DNA from: Pseudisothecium myosuroides
Taxonomy: Eukaryota > Streptophyta > Bryopsida > Hypnales > Lembophyllaceae
Length of the DNA: 64,000 nucleotides
Assembly: GCA_951799445.1 (NCBI GenBank)
Contig: OX637295.1
Coordinates: forward strand, 2,356,001 to 2,420,000
Direction of reading: 5' to 3'
The notes below the pieces were generated by a model. That model saw nothing but the letters and a program-made list of their open reading frames with translations, had not been told where the DNA came from and made no database searches. Position 1 is the first letter of the stretch. The number at the start of each line of letters is the position of its first letter. Of this stretch, positions 36,547 to 46,510 are shown one piece after another. Position numbers and translations under genes: made by a program.

Positions 36547-37249
36547 GGGACTATGTCTGGGGGTTCTCATAGAACTTCAAATGTCAAGAAGCAGTGGACA
36601 GAGGGCACTTTGAAATTTTTAATAAAATTGTATGAGGTGAAGTATCAAGTTAATGAACCAAAAGCCCTTCAAGAAAGTGAATGGGAAGTCATTTGCAAAT
36701 GAGCTCAATGTACAATTTTCAGAAGAACCTCAAAGAATTTGGTAACAAACGCGTGACAAGTGGGCCAAGATGAAGTCAACCTACTAGGACAAGAAGGCAA
36801 AGCAAGAAGAAACTGTAGCAATACCCTTGATTTTAATTTCATGGTACAAAATTTCCAACAACATTTTTGGTGGCACTCTTAAGATTAATGGGGTGTCAGA
36901 AGGTGTTGATTAAGAAGTTTATTTGCAATACAATGAGACTTTAATTTTGAGTGATGATGAAGGCAACGTGGCTAGTTCTCCTCCTCCTTCCACTGTAGGT
37001 GTTGCTTCTTTGTAATCACCACGTATACAGGCGATTAATCAACCGGGCTATGAAGGGCAAGTGAATAGGAATGTAAGAAAGAGAAAGAAGAAGTTGGCTT
37101 CTAGAGATGAATTGATTGTGTCAACTATCAACAATTTCTCTAAAGAAATTTTAGAGATGGTAAAAATGAAATTGGCAATCACAGAGAAGATGATAGTGAA
37201 GATGTTAGACCATGAGAGAGAAGGTAGGAAGATGCTCATAAAAGAATAA
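36547..37249 (+). pseudogene. PIF/Harbinger Myb/SANT-like ORF1, broken
   Basis: The DNA-binding partner of Harbinger transposases. The frame through KKQWTEGTLKFLIKLYEVKY and ESEWEVICK is the first part of a Myb/SANT-like trihelix domain. After a frameshift the domain continues (near 36705-36790) as FSEEPQRIW then TRDKWAKMKSTY, with stops between. A C-terminal piece (37061-37249) is Lys/Glu-rich: RKRKKKLASRDELIVST. Several stops and shifts, so inactive. It faces the transposase remnant tail to tail. Confidence 0.7.
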
Positions 37250-37628
37250 TTGCAAATGACAATTTTATTTGTGGAAGCTTTAAAAGGCAAGGACTCTTCA
37301 AATAATTTTAAATAGATGTTGCATCTTTTCTATTATCTATTTTTAAAGGTTTAGGATATTAAAATTTTATTTCCAATCTTATATAGAATTTGATTTGATT
37401 TTGATTATTTTGAGTTTGGCTTGATTTGTTCCAAATTTTATTACATTCAATAAAAGATGTTTTTTCTACATCATTACATATATACGTGTATTTGAATTCA
37501 AAGCTTCAAAAAAATGTATAAAAAATGTTATTGTAGTCATTCATCATTAGAGTTTTTAATAGCTTACTACGTTATCAATTGTTGCCTAAAGATTTATCCC
37601 TGACATTTTGCATGTTCTTTATTTCTAC

Positions 37629-38579
37629 TCACAGGTAATTTTGCACTCCAACAAGTGGATCACTTTGTTGGCTTACATTAGCCATATGAAGCTCTGGATA
37701 ATTCATCATCTCACAATAATTGTGGAACCAACAACAAGTTATTGTAATCCTAGAAGCTTTGTCAAATTTAGAATTAAAATACTTCAAACTTCTCCATTTG
37801 TTCTTTAATGTACCAAACGCTTGCTCAATCACAATTCTTCCAAAATTCATAGAGTTGTAAAACCTTTTCTTTTGAAAATCATTGGAGGCCTTCCATTTTT
37901 TCATCAAATATGTATAAATAATATAGGCAGCATCTCCAATCAAATAAGGAGTTAATTGAATACTTCCAACGGAAACCATTGATTCTTGCAAGATTTCTTG
38001 TTTTTTCAAACCCTTGTACAAACTTGACATTTTAAATTGGTCACCATCATGTATTCCTCCAGTTTGACCAACACACACATTCCAATTTTTTTGCTTGAAT
38101 CACATACTACTTGCAGTACAATGGAATTGAATTTTTTTAATGTAAAAATCAGTAGCTGCTAAAGTGACTCTTCTATTTGAGTTCACAGCTAATGGTATAT
38201 GCATTCCATCAATTGTTCTAAATATATTAAGTAAATTTGTTAGTTTATCAAAATTTGAGATGATGCTCTAGAGGTGGTCTACAGTTGAAATGCTAATGTA
38301 GTAACTAAATAATTTGTCTTCATTAGTAAGTATGTCACAAACAATGTCTACATACTTTCTAATCGTGAGAGCTCCAATCTTGAAATGATTTGCCATGTGC
38401 TCTAGAATATGACTGTTGGTGAATTTATACATGCCATAATTTTTTTAATTTCCATTTGTGATTTGTGGCCTCATTTGGTTCACAACCCTAATTCTCAAAA
38501 AATGATTCAATATGTCCACTAAATTCTCAAAAGCACCAAAATTAATTTCATAAAATTTCTTGAATTTGTTGTGGTGCAT
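37629..38579 (-). pseudogene. PIF/Harbinger transposase (DDE_Tnp_4), degenerate
   Basis: From an ATG at 38579 (MHHNKFKKF) the three catalytic blocks appear in order on the minus strand: TIDGMHIPLA (38195-38212, Asp 1), QTGGIHDGDQFKMSSLY (38035-38065, Asp 2) and GRIVIEQAFGTLKNKWRSL (37800-37840, Glu retained). PYLIGDAAY and a final CCWFHNYCEMM also fit the family. Stops interrupt the N-terminal half and one falls just before NWNVCVGQTGG; the last 149 codons are open. The active-site residues are all present, so decay is moderate. Confidence 0.85.
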
Positions 38580-38881
38580 TTTATTAATGCATCTTCATAC
38601 TACCCTTTCTACGTAGTTCCAATATGTGAATTGCTTAGGCTCTACCTAAAAGAATCAAGGAGCATTTTGTTTCTTTTGTGAGGCAAGCAACAACAATAAT
38701 GAAAGAAAATGCTACTTCATTGAAGTTCCACTACCAAAATTAAATATCTCCTAAACTATTGATTTGTAACTCATAGAGTTGTTCATTGCTATAGAGAGCA
38801 TCATTCACGCAACCACAACTTGCGCAACAAAAATGACACCATATTGCCTTTTAAAACCCTAAACCTATAAATCCTAAAACC

Positions 38882-39707
38882 TTAAAAACCTTAGGACGGT
38901 GAGAATGTACTTTTTCTTCATTGAGTACCCCAATCGGAAGTTATATTGCCTTGAACTTTTTTAGCAGTCTGGGCAATTTGTGCATCGTTTGCAAAAATGC
39001 TCGTCGACTTTTGAAATTTGGCATGTATGCAACGAATAAAATATGGCATACGATTGTCAAAAAAAAAACTCGGTTCTCCAACCACGTACTAAGAGGAGTC
39101 GAACTTCATTAGCTATGTTTGGGTGGCTTCAAGAAAAAACATTTTCTTCTAACTTCGAGCCCTCTCATCTTGCAATATGTGAAGTCAAAATTCTTGAAAA
39201 TTTCCCACATATTCCAAACGTTTGTCTCTGATTTTTTATCCCTTGTATTTCAAATTAAATTTTTGTTGATTGGACAAGAAATCATCAAAAAATGACCAGT
39301 GTATTGCCGATGCACTTGACCTCCTTGCATTGTAAATTGATTTAGAGTAGACTCCATATCCGCTTTTGAGATTTTTCATTGGTAAACCTAACATCATGTA
39401 CGTATGAATGGCTAAAATCCTCATTTTTATGTAGAGAATTTTTTTTACTTTAGGATGGCTTGAAGTTTGCTGACTTTGTTTTGCATGAATAATTTTTATT
39501 TATTTTTCTAACTTCAAATGTTATAATCTTTCAATCCACGTGATCGAATGGGCTGAATTTTTTTCCATACATTGTCTTGTTCGCTTAATACACTTTTGTA
39601 TGGTTGGTTTCAAAAAAATAATAATGATTAGGTTTGGACAATGCATCAAAAATGGGTAGTTTTGGACTTTCCTACTTTCAAAACACCCTTTGACCTCTAG
39701 GGATTAA
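38882..39707. mobile_element. Possible divergent TTAA-family element
   Basis: The right end TTGACCTCTAGGGATTAA resembles the family terminus, and the preceding 250 bp follow the order of features in the 8368 copy (a TATAATCTTTCAATCCACGTG block near the place of the TATATCTTGCAGTCCACACGG block). The left end TTAAAAACCTTAGGACGG is a weak match. About 826 bp. Confidence 0.4.
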
Positions 39708-40696
39708 TAACAAATTTACCATTCAACGATTCAAAATCCCCATTGAACTATTCCATGAACATTTTATTCGATACGAGTGTGTGTAACATTTATGGCTTCA
39801 ACGAATGAAATCAAACAAACCCTAAACTTTATTTTTGTAGCATACAGTCTTTAGTTCGCTGAACTCACTGAGAAAGACCTCTCCATTTGTATAATGTGAC
39901 AGTTTTTGTCACTTGTGGTCAATGCCTCACGTTTGTACGTTTCATTTTTTTGATGTATACAATACTAGTACCGTGACACAATTTCAATCAATCACCTTTC
40001 ATTGTAGATTTTCTTGGCTATGTCCATTTTATCATCCACGTGAAATTGTCTGTCCACATCTGAACTCATTGTACCGCGAAAATTTGGCGCGGACCCTATC
40101 TGTCAAGGCTAACTTATTAATGAAAATTCCTACTACACGATGTTTTTATATAATTATCCTAATTTATATATGACAGAGTATGCAGTATTTCATGGATCCT
40201 ATATATAGTAGCCCCACAAAAAAAATTCCCGTTTTGAATTAAATGGACCCTATATTTTAACTCACGTAGTCTTCTAAAAAATCGAGAGTGATCTCCCTGG
40301 GGGTAGAGGTAGAGGTAGAGGCTGACGCACGCTGGAATTGATTGCTTGCCATCCAGAAATGAGGTGGGAGGGGATACTTGGAGGGCTGCAAGGGATGCTC
40401 TTGGCTTGGCAATCCGCCAAGTGGAGTTGTCGCCCGCTTGAACCCAACCCCTCATTGTTCGGGGAAAGCAATATGATTTTTTCTTTGCATCTGGGATTCT
40501 AGTTATAGTTTCAATTGTTTTTTGTTTTTTCCCCATAAAACCCAAAGGTCCTAGCTAGTACTAGAGGGTACCCCTTCTTATTCACCCTAAACGGCGCTAC
40601 GCGCCATGATACTGTAGCTATGTGCCTGACGGCGCTCCGCTACGTAGGGTTTGGGGCTTACAAAATTGTTACGACACTTGATTTTCGAGGAGGACC
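39708..40696. other. Unassigned interval
   Basis: No supported gene. Around 40.27-40.65 kb GC content rises, with an inverted GGCGCTACGCGCC word near 40592, but no bounded element was found. Confidence 0.35.
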
Positions 40697-41632
40697 TTAA
40701 CCCCTGAAGGACCGTTGTCCCTTTGGGAGACAAATGGGATTTCGGGAAGGTACCTGTGGGTTGAATTTTTGTCGCGATTCTTTGAAACTTTTTTTGGAGA
40801 TAGAAAAACTGATAACCTGTGTGGGAACGTGATTTTGTTTCGCAATCGGTGCCTGGGAACAAAAGTCATGACCAAATGAGCTCAAAACAAGGACGGGGGG
40901 CAACAAAATTTTTTTTGAGAAAATTTGAATTCTTTTCTTGAATTCTTTTCTCGCAAAGATTATATTTTTGTCTATGTGGAAAGCTTTGATTCATTTCATT
41001 TGGATTTGTTGTGAGACAGTTATAGACGATCTTGTTTTTCGGGCAATCAGAGCATCTTCTTGAAAAATAGAAATGGTAGGATTCATTTTTGAGTGCGATC
41101 TTTGCGATCTTTGCTTTTTTTTTGCGCACGGTTTGATTTACTTGCTTAAACAATCCCACCATTGGAATCAGAGCATTTTAATTCCATCTGAAAGATATGA
41201 ATATTTTAGATTTTCCTTCTATCTTGTACCTACCTCTACTTAACGATTTTTTTGAGGATGAAAATTGAGATTTTTTGAATTTTTCTTTTCCCTAGACCCT
41301 AAACTCAATTTTCCACTGTAAAGATTCAAAGCTCTGAATTCTGTAGAGCAAAAATTTTAAGTTCAAGATGTTCAAAGTCAAAAATTCTAGTCCCGCGACG
41401 TGCTGGAAAACTTTTTTTCTTGGCACCTTAACTGCAAATATCTTGCGATCTGTGCGGTCTAAAATTCTGAAATTTTATCCGTACATTCTCATGCTAGTTA
41501 GGTCTGAGATCCTATAGTTGGGTGTGCAAGAAAAAACATTTTTTGATTCTGTTACCCTTTGCTATAGAAATGGCAGTTCCGAGTTTTTTTTTTTTTTTGG
41601 GGGGGGGAAGGCCTTGGGCCTTTAGGGATTCA
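40697..41632. mobile_element. TTAA/CCCC element, divergent subfamily (~0.94 kb)
   Basis: Left end TTAACCCCTGAAGGACCG; the right end GGGCCTTTAGGGATTCA is worn. The interior keeps GATCCTATAGTTGGGTGTG, AAATGGCAGTTCCGAG and AAGCTTTGATTCATTTC in positions matching the other ~930-bp copies (in the orientation of the 8368 copy). A long T/G tract is near 41585-41610. No ORF. Confidence 0.6.
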
Positions 41633-43318
41633 GGTCGGTGGATTGAATTTGGGCGGAGGCAAAAATGTGCCCAGTAGGCTACTAGGCGAAACCTCCAATC
41701 TCTCTGGGAGCTAGTGCCTCCATGGTCAATCCTGGGGCCGAGGTGGGGTACCCTGGGGTGGCGATGGTGTAGCGCTACTCCTAGACCAATTATCCTTGTG
41801 TGATCGAGGGATAGCAAGTGGTGTAATGCTGGGCCGGAAAGGATTGATCATGTTTTGTCTCATGAAAGGGTAAATGTTAACATTGCCCACTATTTTGTGC
41901 CGATTGAGTTTTATATTTCTTCGGGTCCCGTAGCCACTTTGGGGCAACGGTTCGGAAGTATGAATCCAAAATATGCAAAGTTTTTCATATGCAACGAATA
42001 AAAATCGTGGTATATTGTGGTAGGGATAGAACACGGGTCAATCCTCCCTAGTCACAAGGTTGCACCAGAGCGATTTTGGGACAACATGCTGCAATACTAC
42101 CCAAGCCAAATAAAGGGCAATTTATCCAGATGGTAAGATTGAAGAGTCAACCCAATTTACTCAAATTCGACCCCCCGCAAAATGGTCTACCATCAAACCC
42201 CATTTCATCTAAACCACCTACCGAAACGAATCCATTCGTGTACATGCACCAAAAAAATAAGGGAAATTGAAAACGACAAGATGAACAACGCAATCTGAAG
42301 CTGGAGGTGAACAAGTGATGCTAGAGGCAAACATCTCACTCTGTTGCAATGAATCCATAGAAGGTTGCCTTGTAAGCAAATGGTCATCTTCTTGAGAAAA
42401 TTTGGACTCCATGAAGTCCTCTTCGTTATGATCCAGCCCCTTTAAGTTTGGAGGGAGGCTGCCGAGTGCTACTTCAGCTAAACAAAGGGGTGTCGAGTTC
42501 TGTGTGATGTGATTCCCTGGTATCAAGCTTTGCAAATATACATGAGGATATCAAAACGAGCGAGCTAACTAGATACTCATTTGATAGGTGATTCATCGCA
42601 CTGTATACATGATACAAGAACATGTTGAATATGCTAGAAGATGTCCATGTACATCATTAGAAGGTCTTTTTACTCTACCAAGATAGTAACTTCAATATAT
42701 CATTGGTGTACTATGAGATATGAGAAAAATAAGGATGGAGATATCCTAAACCTTCCACCTACAAGCCCATTCACACCGTTGAGAAGAGTCGGCACGTCGG
42801 TGACATCACCTGTCCCTAATAGCCTATTTTGCTGATCGCACATTCAAGTAGTCCTCCAAATCAATTGATAAGCAAAGTGTCCCTTGGTAACAACCTCTTC
42901 GACCAATCCCGCAATTCAACAAATGCCAAGAAAATTTCCGAAGATCCATTTCAAATACTATAGGACTGAACAAAGGTGACTTCATCACTCCAGCGACAAA
43001 TCGTTTATTAATTTGGATGAAATCTTTTTCAAATAAACTTTGAAAATTTCATCATTGGTTGAAAAACGCGTTGAAAATATGTATCTTTACGTGGATGATT
43101 TGGAAATATTCTGCCACGCCCTGCGTTTGTTGCCTCGAGGTCATAGGTTCGATTTTTGCAAAACTCCACCATAGTGTCTGGGATTCTGCATATTTTCAAA
43201 GACTTGTTTTCTATAATTCAATACTGACGAACGAGGGTCACTGCCAAGGGAACCTGCCCTATTCAGGGCAAAATTGCCAGTCCAGCACAAGTGTCATAAA
43301 ATTTGTTGCTCCGTTATA
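41633..43318. other. Unassigned interval with one exon-like frame
   Basis: No complete gene. On the minus strand around 42512-42290 there is a coding-looking segment (SLPPNLKGLDHNEEDFMES, SQEDDHLLTRQPSMDSLQQS) preceded by an AG acceptor-like border. It has plausible amino-acid composition, but I cannot name it and find no adjoining exon. It could be a captured gene fragment. Confidence 0.35.
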
Positions 43319-43689
43319 TCAACCCCTAAAGGACCGACATGCCTTTTTTGGCAACATAGAAATTTTGGGCAGGTACGTGCGACTGGAGATTTGCATATTT
43401 TGGGGCTGAAATTTGTATAGAAGGTGGTGTGGGCGCTAGATTACCCACCCTTGGTAATAAAGCGAACATCGACCAAGTTCTATGCCTTTATCCACATTTT
43501 TTAATATATGGGGGTGATGTGAGCGCGGTCCACTGTGCCTTCCAAGCAATGGATCTTTTTTGCTAACGTTTCCTAAGTGTCGTGGATGGCAGCGAATAAT
43601 TAGTAATGCATGTAGTAACTCACAAGTTAACTGCGATGTTCAGAGTGATGGTGAAATCCTAACTCCCTAGCTATCTATCCTATGTCGAG

Positions 43690-44720
43690 GGTCGACTGAG
43701 TAGTTGGCGTCATTTATAACGTCCCTAACTACGTAAAAAGGGGAACCCCTACGTTCCTTCCATGAATCCCTAAGACTATCTTGGGTTTCTAAGACTCCAC
43801 CTAGAAGTTCTACTTTAAAAAGCTACCCCTAAAGTTCCAACTTCAGAATGTAACTCTAGATTTACTTCTTTAACTTGATTCTTAAATATTAACTACTGAC
43901 TTGTGCTCGATGTTTCGACTTTTGACTCTAGGTTTCTATTCCTAAATTAACTCTAAGATTTACCCTTGAATTTTAACTCTATATTTTAACTTTTAACTCT
44001 AAGTTTTTAACTTTTAACTCTAAATTTTACTTCTAAAATTAACTCTAAACTCTACCCTTGAATTTTAACTCTATGTTTTAACTTTTAACCCTAGGTTTTT
44101 ATTCCTAAATTAACTCTAAGATTTACCTTCTAAATCTAACTATAACTTTTCACTTTTCACTTTAGCTTTTTACTCTAACTTTTTACTTCCCAATTGACTC
44201 TAAAGTTTAACCTTTAAATTTAATCTTAACTTTTGACTCTAGGCTTTTGACTTTCTACTTCCCAATTTAATCCTATCGTTTTAATCCTAGATTAACTCTA
44301 AACGTTACTTCAAGTTTTACTTCTAAATTTTACTCTAGCTTTTAACCTCTAACATTCACTCTAATTTCGAATTTCTAACTTCAAGATCTAACTTCTATTT
44401 CTACTCGTGATTTCTACCTCCTAATTTTAGTCTAAAGTTTTTTACTTTTAATTCCTACTTCTTACTCGGATTTTTTACTCCTAATTAACCCTAACTTCCT
44501 TTTCTAAACTACCCTACGGTTTCATTGGGAATTTTAACCCCCTAAGTTACACTTCCAAATTAATTCTACTTTTTAACTTCCCAAGTTAACTCTAGATTTT
44601 GACCTTAGAATTTTAACTTTAAGAAATAAAAATGTAATTTGATTCTAATTCTAACCGCTAATTAATCCCTAATTTTAATCCTAAATTCTCGTTCTAATTT
44701 AAACCCCTAAGTTCCGTCCA
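43690..44720. repeat. Degenerate TAACTCTAAATTT-type low-complexity array
   Basis: About 1 kb in the 3' half of element B is a loose repetition of words such as TTAACTCTAA, TTTTAACTTTTAACTCTA and CCTAAATTAACTCTAAG, with period roughly 15-30 bp and no fixed unit. Non-coding. Confidence 0.7.
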
Positions 44721-44974
44721 TGATTCTTTGTGGATGAATTTTACTCAAAATTCCTCCGTCCTACCCCCTACCGCTTAACTTAGCCTAACGCGGTCGATTT
44801 AAAGCCAAATCCTAAGTGTAATATGTTTTTGGAAACCTCTAGTCCTAATCTATCAACTTTTGAATCTAAACTTCTAATTTGCACTAATCTCAGATGCTAA
44901 TCACGCTCTAAGGGCTGATTAGGAAAATAAATGCTAATTAGGGAGAACCATCAAAGATTAAATCAAAAACTCAC

Positions 44975-45037
44975 CTCTTCACTACCGGTGTCGGAAATAA
45001 CTTCGTCCACGTCCACGTGTACATCCTCACGCTCCAT
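44975..45037 (-). other. Exon-like 21-codon frame in element B
   Basis: ATG at 45037 opens MEREDVHVDVDEVISDTGSE and is followed after one more Glu codon by GTGAGT, a consensus 5' splice site. It lies about 1.9 kb downstream of the TATA box of element B in the same direction. Acidic and codon-like, but no downstream exon was found, so this is speculative. Confidence 0.3.
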
Positions 45038-45659
45038 GGTAGTCTTTGGCTTTGTTTTGAATTTTTTCCAAGCTCACCGCTTATTGAGAAAATATTACAA
45101 TTTTTGATGATCTAAACTCCCTCTTTTCCTTCCTCCTTTCTTTTTTTTCTTCCTCTTTCTTCTACACTAGCACTATTCCACCTAAGCTTTTATGAGTCTT
45201 ACACTATGGTCTCAAACTTCAAGGAGGTTTTAAGATGCCAACTATCCTCTTACACAATTTTGCCTTTGTGTCATCCTAATCCTCCTCTCAACGGTCACCA
45301 CAAATTCCCAAGATTTCTTCCTAAAGCCTACCTATCCTAAACCTAGGTCACTATTTATCGTCTCTCACCTTCCTTCGCCTACTTCTTCTCCTCCTCTCCT
45401 AATCTCCTTCCATTGTGTGTAGGTGTGAGTGGTGAGAGGAAACAATTTTGTGTGCAGGTACGGTGGTGCTCCGCTCTTTTCTCCTTTCCCCCTTTTTGGT
45501 TTAGACCCTAATCCTACTCCTCCCTTAGCTAGTCATAGGTTAGTCCAACATCTTTGTTGTGTTTTAGTTTTGATTTTTTGTTTTAGTTTGAGAGAACTCA
45601 AAAACCAAAAACCAAAAGACCAAAAATTGAGTTAAAAAAAAGGGGGGAGATCGATCTGG

Positions 45660-45900
45660 ACCGGGTGCTGGACCACCGAGCCTGCCTGCCTGCCTCCCGG
45701 CTGGCTGGCTGGGGGCTGGTTAACAAAAAATTAATTTAATTAATTAATTTTTTTATTAATATATTTTTTTTCTTTTTCTCCGCTGGCTCTGATGTCGCTG
45801 CTGTATGTTGGTCCTGATGATGTTGGCTGTATGCTGGTCCTGATGTTGCTGGGCTGTATGCTGGTCTTGATGTTGGCTGGGCTGTATGCTGGTTCTAAAA
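45660..45900. repeat. Microsatellite and ~30-bp minisatellite block in element B
   Basis: (CTGC/CCTG)n and (GGCT)n runs at 45685-45718, an AATT/TTAA-rich spacer, then about four imperfect repeats of GGCTGTATGCTGGTCYTGATG between 45790 and 45895. Confidence 0.75.
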
Positions 45901-46149
45901 AAACTGGATTTCCGGCTAAGGCTAAAAAAGACTGGATTTTTTGCTAGGCTGTTTTAAGACTGGATTTTTGCTAAGGCTAGGGGGGAATAAAACCTCGGGG
46001 GTACTAAACTTACTAAGACCTTGGAAACAACTAAACTAAATAAAACTTTGGAAGACACTACATTAGACAAATGCAAAAGAACCTACATATCTTGGAAGCT
46101 AAACTCTGGAGGTTTCCACAAAGGTCTTGGAAACTAGACTTTGGAACTA

Positions 46150-46510
46150 AACACGGGGGAGGTGCAAAGCTTCGTCGTTAAATTGGTTTTAACACCAACT
46201 TTAGGACTTCTTGACACCCCGGGGATTCAAAGCTCCGCCGTCTACACTTTTAACACACGCTTTAGGACTTCTACTTTGTCACTAGTTCAAAGCTTCGCCG
46301 TTCCCAAGGGGGGTCCACACAATGAGAGAGACTTTAGAAGAGGGAAAAAAACTAAACTTTGAAAGAAAACCACACATGAGTTTAAAGCTTCGCCGTCCCG
46401 GAGGGGGGTCCACTCAACAAGGAGAAGATTAGAAGAGGGTTTGGAAGAAACTTAGCAAAAACATGTACAAGGAGGTTCAAAGCTTCGTCGTCCCGGAGGG
46501 GGGTCCACTC
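46150..46510 (-). repeat. Leader repeats of element B: hairpin motif GGCGAAGCTTTGAAC
   Basis: At least five spaced copies of a motif that on the plus strand reads TTCAAAGCTTCGCCGTCCC followed by GGAGGGGGGTCCAC, at about 46163, 46229, 46287, 46380 and 46478. They lie downstream of the B promoter on the minus strand. The matching leader of the second B copy at 53218-53615 has the same arrangement. Confidence 0.75.

Noticed and set aside
42518..42530. CTGGTATCAAGC resembling a tRNA-Met primer-binding site
   Set aside because: It differs from TGGTATCAGAGC at the key end and has no adjacent LTR.
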